Source: Ascidia mentula (Eukaryota; Chordata; Ascidiacea; Phlebobranchia; Ascidiidae). From it: a DNA stretch of 64,000 bases. The stretch is from contig OX387202.1 of NCBI GenBank assembly GCA_947561715.1, positions 6,523,001-6,587,000 on the forward strand, given 5' to 3'. Positions 59,221 to 64,000 of this stretch are shown here, in pieces (positions within the stretch are counted from its first letter, which is position 1; each line of letters begins with the position of its first letter). A program made the position numbers and the translations under genes. Below the pieces are notes generated by a model. It searched no databases. It saw nothing but the letters and a program-made list of their open reading frames with translations, and was not told the origin of the DNA.

Positions 59221-60045
59221 GTGACAGCGCCCCCGACCGTGACAGCTGACGTCACAAGAAGCGGCGTGAAGTCTTCAGAGGCGCCACTCTCTAGCGCCCC
59301 AACGCCCGTTAAAGGAAAAACAGACAAGACACCAGAGGCGGTACATCGACGCATCCCGCAGCCCGAGTTGGCTAATACCGCTACTACGCGTCACAACAAC
59401 AACAAGTCTGCAGAGGCGCTATCACCCTCTAGCGCCGCAACGGTCACCGGTGTTCGAGATAGCAAGACACCAGAGGCGGTACATCAACGCATCCCGCAGC
59501 CCGAGTTGGCTAATACCGCTACTACGCGTCACAACAACAACCAGTCTGCAGAGGCGCTATCACCCTCTAGCGCCGCAACGGTCACCGGTGTTCGAGATAG
59601 CAAGACACCAGAGGCGGTACATCACCGTATCCCGCGGCCCGAGTTGGCCGATACCGCTACAACCCCAACGCACCAATCATTACCTGCGGCCACATCCACA
59701 CCGAAACCGGTCATGCGGGACGACGAGCAATTCACCGAAGTACGTTCGCGCAAAAGGAAGCAGAGCGAATCACCACCGATTCCGAAGAAAACGGCATGTT
59801 GCCATACCGCGTACACAGGCAAGAATATTGTATGCTTATGCGGAACCCTACATTTAAAATGCCGCTGCGGCAATTGGGCTCCGGACGAGGCCTATACAAG
59901 CCCATCCCGCTGCACGAACAGAAAATGCCAACGGCTTTTGATAAGTTGCAACTGCCGCGCCACTTATAATCTATTGCCCGGGGAACAAATCCTATGTTGT
60001 TGTGAAACGGTCATACCGAATGATTTCAACATCACCTGCCTTTAG
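59221..60045 (+). pseudogene. LINE ORF1, C-terminal part
   Basis: Lacks the N-terminal knuckle domain. Holds 46-residue tandem repeats (138 bp) opening TPEAVHQRIPQPELANTATT, a basic stretch RSRKRKQ, and the Cys-rich tail (CCHTAYTGKNIVCLC, CRCGNWAPDEAY, CTNRKCQRLLISCNC). The tail is better conserved than the repeat region when compared with the other copy. Confidence 0.8.
59328..59741 (+). repeat. 138-bp tandem repeat in LINE ORF1
   Basis: Unit starts at 59,328, 59,466 and 59,604, exactly 138 bases apart. The first two units are almost identical at DNA level; the third is partial. In frame, so it lengthens the protein by 46 residues per unit. Confidence 0.85.
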
Positions 60046-60104
60046 AATGACCCAAATTAAGACCACGTGACTTTGTTTATGTTTTGTTTTCGTTTAAAGT
60101 CACA

Positions 60105-63100
60105 ATGGTGCCTACATCCTATTTACGTATATGTACGTTAAACGTTAACGGCTTAGGCCAGGCAACCAAGAGAAGGGCCCTGTTTCGGTACCTTTCCTCT
60201 TTGAACTTTGACCCTTTTTTGCCTCCAAGAAACTCACTCTACCCCCCATACCGAATCCCTGTGGAAGTTCGAATGGTCTTCCGGTCCCATCCTCTTAAAC
60301 TCGGCACCTCTAAAAGGCTCTGCCTGGGGGGGTGTCGCAGTTCTTCGGAATTCCTCCAATCTCCAAATCCTTAATTCCGTTTCTGACTCTGAACGTCGCA
60401 TTATTGCGGCCGACATATCAACCCTGACCCACACCTTTCACTTGGTTAATATATACGCACCTTCCGGCACAAAAAATTACATATTCAACAACAAATTCTT
60501 CGACTCCCTCTTCCCGTATATCTCCTCTTCCCACCCCATAGTATTCGCCGGTGATTTCAATTGTGTAGTAGACCCCGCCCTGGACAGACACCCCCCAACA
60601 GCCAACCGCCAACCAAGTCACTCACTCATTAAATTAATAGCCACTTTCGACCTACAAGACACCTTTCGAATTCTCTACCCAACCCTCCGTCAATACTCAC
60701 GTCGCGCCCTAGGGACCCAGTCACGCATCGATAGATTATACACATCAAGGCAATTAATTCCTAAACATCATTCCTTTTCGCCTTGCCCCTTTTCCGACCA
60801 CGACGCAGTGCTAACAACTCTAAACCTCATTTCCGCACCCCCAAGAGGCCGTGGATCCTGGAAAAATAATGTAAATACCCTCCATGACCCTCAGTTTTCC
60901 CAAAATCTTAGACAAATCTACCCTTTATGGCAAACCTTGGCTCCCCTTCACTCCAACCCCCTGGACTATTGGCTAACACTAAAATTTAAATTTAAACAGA
61001 TCACACAAACCCATTCAAAACTCCTGGCCCAACAATCACGCAAAGAAACCCAAACCCTACAGCAACAATTGGAAACCTACCGCCAAACCCTCAACGACGA
61101 CCCATCACCCGATAATTTTGATAAATTCCAATCCGCTAAAAAATCCCTTAAGGAACTCTACATCTCAAAATCCCGCACATCTATCCTCCGATCCCTTTCT
61201 TCTGACCCTCAATTTAAAAATATAGCTGATAAAACCCTTTATTCTAAGTTAATCCCCACCCGCCGCCACGCCCCCATACTCGAACTCCAGGATAACCACG
61301 GTCTCCCTCGATCCACTCCTAAGGAACTCCTCTCACATACCCGACATTTTTTCGAAACCCTCTACGCGGACCAACAACTACCAGCACCCGGCCCTGATAA
61401 CGATTTCATCAGAATTCCTCCCAAACCTATCCCGGAACAGCACCTCGAAGCACTTTCGCGCCCCATCACACAACAGGAAATTAAACAAACCCTTTCCCTC
61501 TTTCCCACTGGCAAAACCCCCGGCCCGACGGTCTCAGCATCGAGTTTTACTCGCACTACTGGGACCTGATCGGGGCCGACCTAACCGACGCGCTTAATTT
61601 TTCATATACTTTAATTCATATACTCCATCAGAATTCAACCTCGGACATTTGACCCTTATTCATAAAAAAAACGATCCCACCCTGTTAAATAATTACCGCC
61701 CTATTTCTTTGTTAAACACAGACCTAAAAATCCTACACCAACTCCTGAACCTCCTCTTGAAACCCTTTATACCCGACATTCTCTCAAGTAATCAATTCGC
61801 TATCCCCGGCTCCTCAACCTCCAACGCAACTCTACTCTTACGCGATCTCCACCACCACGCATCCTCCATCAATTCGGACACCTTCTTCGTTTCCATAGAT
61901 TTTCAAAAATCTTTCGACTCAGTTTTATTTTCATGGCTACTTCTCCAGTTACATCTCAAACGCTTTCCCACTTGCTTTACTAATTACCTTTCTGCACTTC
62001 ACTCTAGCGCCAACTCCCGGGCCTTCGTAAACGGCTTTGCCACAATGGACTTTCCCATCAGGAGAGGAGTCAGACAAGGTGACCCCCTTAGTCTGAACCT
62101 CTTCCTGGTTGCCCTAGATCCGCTTCTCGTTGCCCTTCAAAATAATTCTTCTATCGACTCAACCCCAGTGCCATGCCGCAACACACCCAAGGCAATCGCT
62201 TACGCCGATGACGTCACCCTAGTGGTGGCGCATCGGCACTCCCTCACCAAAGCCCTCGGCCTCATTGATTATTTTGGTAAATTTTCTGGATTAAAACTAA
62301 ACCCCACCAAAACCGAAGCGATTGCCATCCTTCGACCCCGCCATGACGACCCAACCTTATCTCAGATAAAATGGAACCCTAAATCTATAACACCGTTAAA
62401 TACCCCAATAGGCGCACCATCGGACATTACCGCGGCATGGCACAAGGCAGTCACCTCTTTGCAATCCCGCGCCAAATCTATCAGCTGCCCGTTTCTCACT
62501 TTTGACTCTAAATGCATCCTCACTAAGACTATACTTTTACCCCAAATTTCATACCTCGCTAAAACTTACCCCCTACCAACCCTGCAACGAGAACGGATCG
62601 ACGGCATTGTGGTAAAGTTCGTCGTCGGCCCAAACAATCCAACCTTGCCAATTAACATCCTGGCAGCCCGTCGTGACCATGGCGGTTACGGCGCGGCAAA
62701 CATTCCCCTCTACGCTGACCTATCACTTCTCTATCCTATCAAACAATATTATAACCACCGCCTTTTAGAAACCCCGACAACCGCACAGCTTTCATTCATA
62801 GAATACAACCTTGGCCTCTCCCTCAGCAAACTTTTCCACCTACGAACCAGAAACTTTCTCCCGCACGCAATCACACCCTCTCCCCACTACAAATTCCTGT
62901 TAGAACTTTATAAAACCTTGAACCTCACAGAAGCCGAGCTGATGTCATGCAAAACAAAACCCCTATACCTCCGTATTGTTGACAACGCTACGACACCTCA
63001 CCAATTCAACGACTGGGTCCAAATTCACCACCCGATATTCCCGAATTATTTAAAATCCTTTAATTACCGGCTTACCCCTAAAATTTTACCGCTAAACTGT

Positions 63101-63556
63101 CAAAAATCCTACCTCCCCCTGGACCAACAACCTCACTGTTATTTATGCAATTACCCCTTTGAAACTTTTACTCATCTATTCCACGATTGTCCTTCCATTC
63201 AGCCTCTTCTCTCCTTGATTCGCAACGCCTTTCAAACTTTATCTGATCTAAACACCTGTCCTTTTGACACACCTTTACTCATCGCCTTCCCAACACTTCA
63301 TAATACAACACCTTACACGAAAACATTAGGAGCACTTTTAAACACCTCACTAACACACACTATCTGGAAAACACGAAACAGAATCAAACATGACACACGA
63401 CCCATCAATGACATACCCAGGCACTTGATAACATCCTGCAAAACCTCTTTACGCTTAAAACTATCCATACAGCGAAATAGGGACAACCCCTTTCTCGAGG
63501 AGGTCCTGGCCGACGTTGTGAACAACCTTTACCAGACAAATACCGACACCCAATAA
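60105..63556 (+). pseudogene. LINE ORF2: endonuclease and reverse transcriptase (two frame changes)
   Basis: Starts MVPTSYLRICTLNVNGLGQ. Endonuclease motifs CLQETHS, VNIYAPSG, AGDFNCV, SRIDRLY, FSDHDAV. Reverse transcriptase motifs YRPISLLN, RRGVRQGDPLSL, IAYADDVTLVV; C-terminal knuckle CYLCNYPFETFTHLFHDC and a KTRNRIKHD motif. Frame changes lie near 60,205 (before CLQETH) and near 61,525 (after FPTGKTPGP); the stretch 61,649-63,556 is open for 635 codons. Confidence 0.88.
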
Positions 63557-63728
63557 TAGCGCCCACTCGCGGATGGTTAAAAATAATGTACGAGACCATC
63601 TACGGCAATTGCCGAAATAACTGCAAACGCCCCACAATAAATAACTGCAAAACGCCCCCCGTCTGTGATTGTGTTATCATCCGCACTTGTTGTTTACCGC
63701 TCGTCATTAAAAAAAAAAAAAAAAAATT

Positions 63729-64000
63729 ACATGACAGACTAACCACTAGGGGTCGGTATATTTCCCCCGAACGTCTTTATTTTTTTTTGTGTTATAGTGT
63801 TGACCGTTTATTCTTGTTACTTTCGCTCGCCATATAATCGCGCCCACTCGTGGACGAAAACTCCCCGACGGACCAACCACTAGTCGTCGATATATTCCCA
63901 GTTTACAATTTTCTTTACAATTTTTGCCATTTTTTCACAAAACGTTAGCTCCCACTAACTGTTAACAATATAATGTGTAAACGACCACCAGATGGCACCT
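63729..64000. other. Sequence after the LINE tail with a repeated motif
   Basis: ACTAACCACTAGGGGTCGGT (about 63,740) recurs as CCAACCACTAGTCGTCGATA (about 63,875), and a CGCCCACTCG(C/T)GGA motif occurs at 63,561 and 63,839. It may be the start of another repeat cut by the window edge. Confidence 0.4.

Larger units (their letters stand above)
59219..63728 (+). mobile_element. APE-type LINE (L1/Tx1-like), plus-strand copy, 5'-truncated
   Basis: Same family as the neighbour, opposite strand, truncated inside ORF1 at about 59,219 and ending in an 18-base A run at 63,709-63,726. The two copies meet head to head about 115 bp apart. Confidence 0.85.

Noticed and set aside
1-64000. CRISPR arrays, operons and bacterial-type signals
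   Set aside because: The window is intron-containing animal DNA. The 113-bp, 138-bp and 280-bp repeats are exon, ORF1 and retrozyme repeats.

Overview
The window is animal nuclear DNA: AT-rich, with short GT-AG introns, multi-exon secreted-protein genes and dense retroelement debris. The short introns, expanded collagen-plus-fibrinogen-domain lectins, hammerhead-ribozyme repeats and Penelope/LINE/hAT fragments suggest an ascidian tunicate of Ciona type. That assignment is inference; nothing in the window names the species.

Layout, left to right. 0.4-2.1 kb (-): ornithine-decarboxylase-like gene A, running off the left edge. 2.8-5.9 kb (-): FBG-1, first of eight related genes or fragments encoding a signal peptide, short collagen stretch, short coil and a fibrinogen-like region of the contactin-associated-protein (neurexin IV) type; a Penelope-like element sits in its third intron. 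9.0-12.9 kb (+): C-terminal part of a MyTH4-FERM gene with a tRNA-derived SINE in an intron. 14.8-20.2 kb (-): a complete ficolin-like gene whose stalk is encoded by seven 30-nt exons, five of them in a 113-bp tandem array. 24.2-26.4 kb and 28.1-31.1 kb (-): ODC-like genes B and C. 31.8-33.4 kb (-): FBG-2. 34.3-35.5 kb: a solo LTR and a BEL/Pao pol fossil. 35.7-51.6 kb (-): FBG-3 to FBG-8, of which 3, 6 and 8 look whole and 4, 5 and 7 are broken. 53.2-53.6 kb: a hammerhead-bearing tandem repeat. 53.6-63.7 kb: two head-to-head copies of one APE-type LINE family.

I traced exons by hand with matching splice phases. FBG-1, 2, 3, 6 and 8 each give an uninterrupted frame of about 301-304 residues in six exons. 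The ficolin-like gene gives 367 residues in 13 exons. ODC-C gives nine phase-consistent exons plus an uncertain last one.

The region looks like a birth-and-death cluster. A block holding ODC-like plus FBG has been duplicated (1-2.9 kb matches 28.98-31.85 kb), FBG units have been re-duplicated with their flanks, and retroelements have landed in introns or cut genes. The FBG and ficolin products should be secreted multimeric recognition proteins; a role in innate or self/non-self recognition is inference. The ODC-like proteins keep part of the fold but lack the catalytic cysteine, so they are more likely pseudoenzymes or regulators than decarboxylases. The least expected items are the stalk exon-cassette array, the retrozyme-like hammerhead repeats and the decaying ODC-like family.
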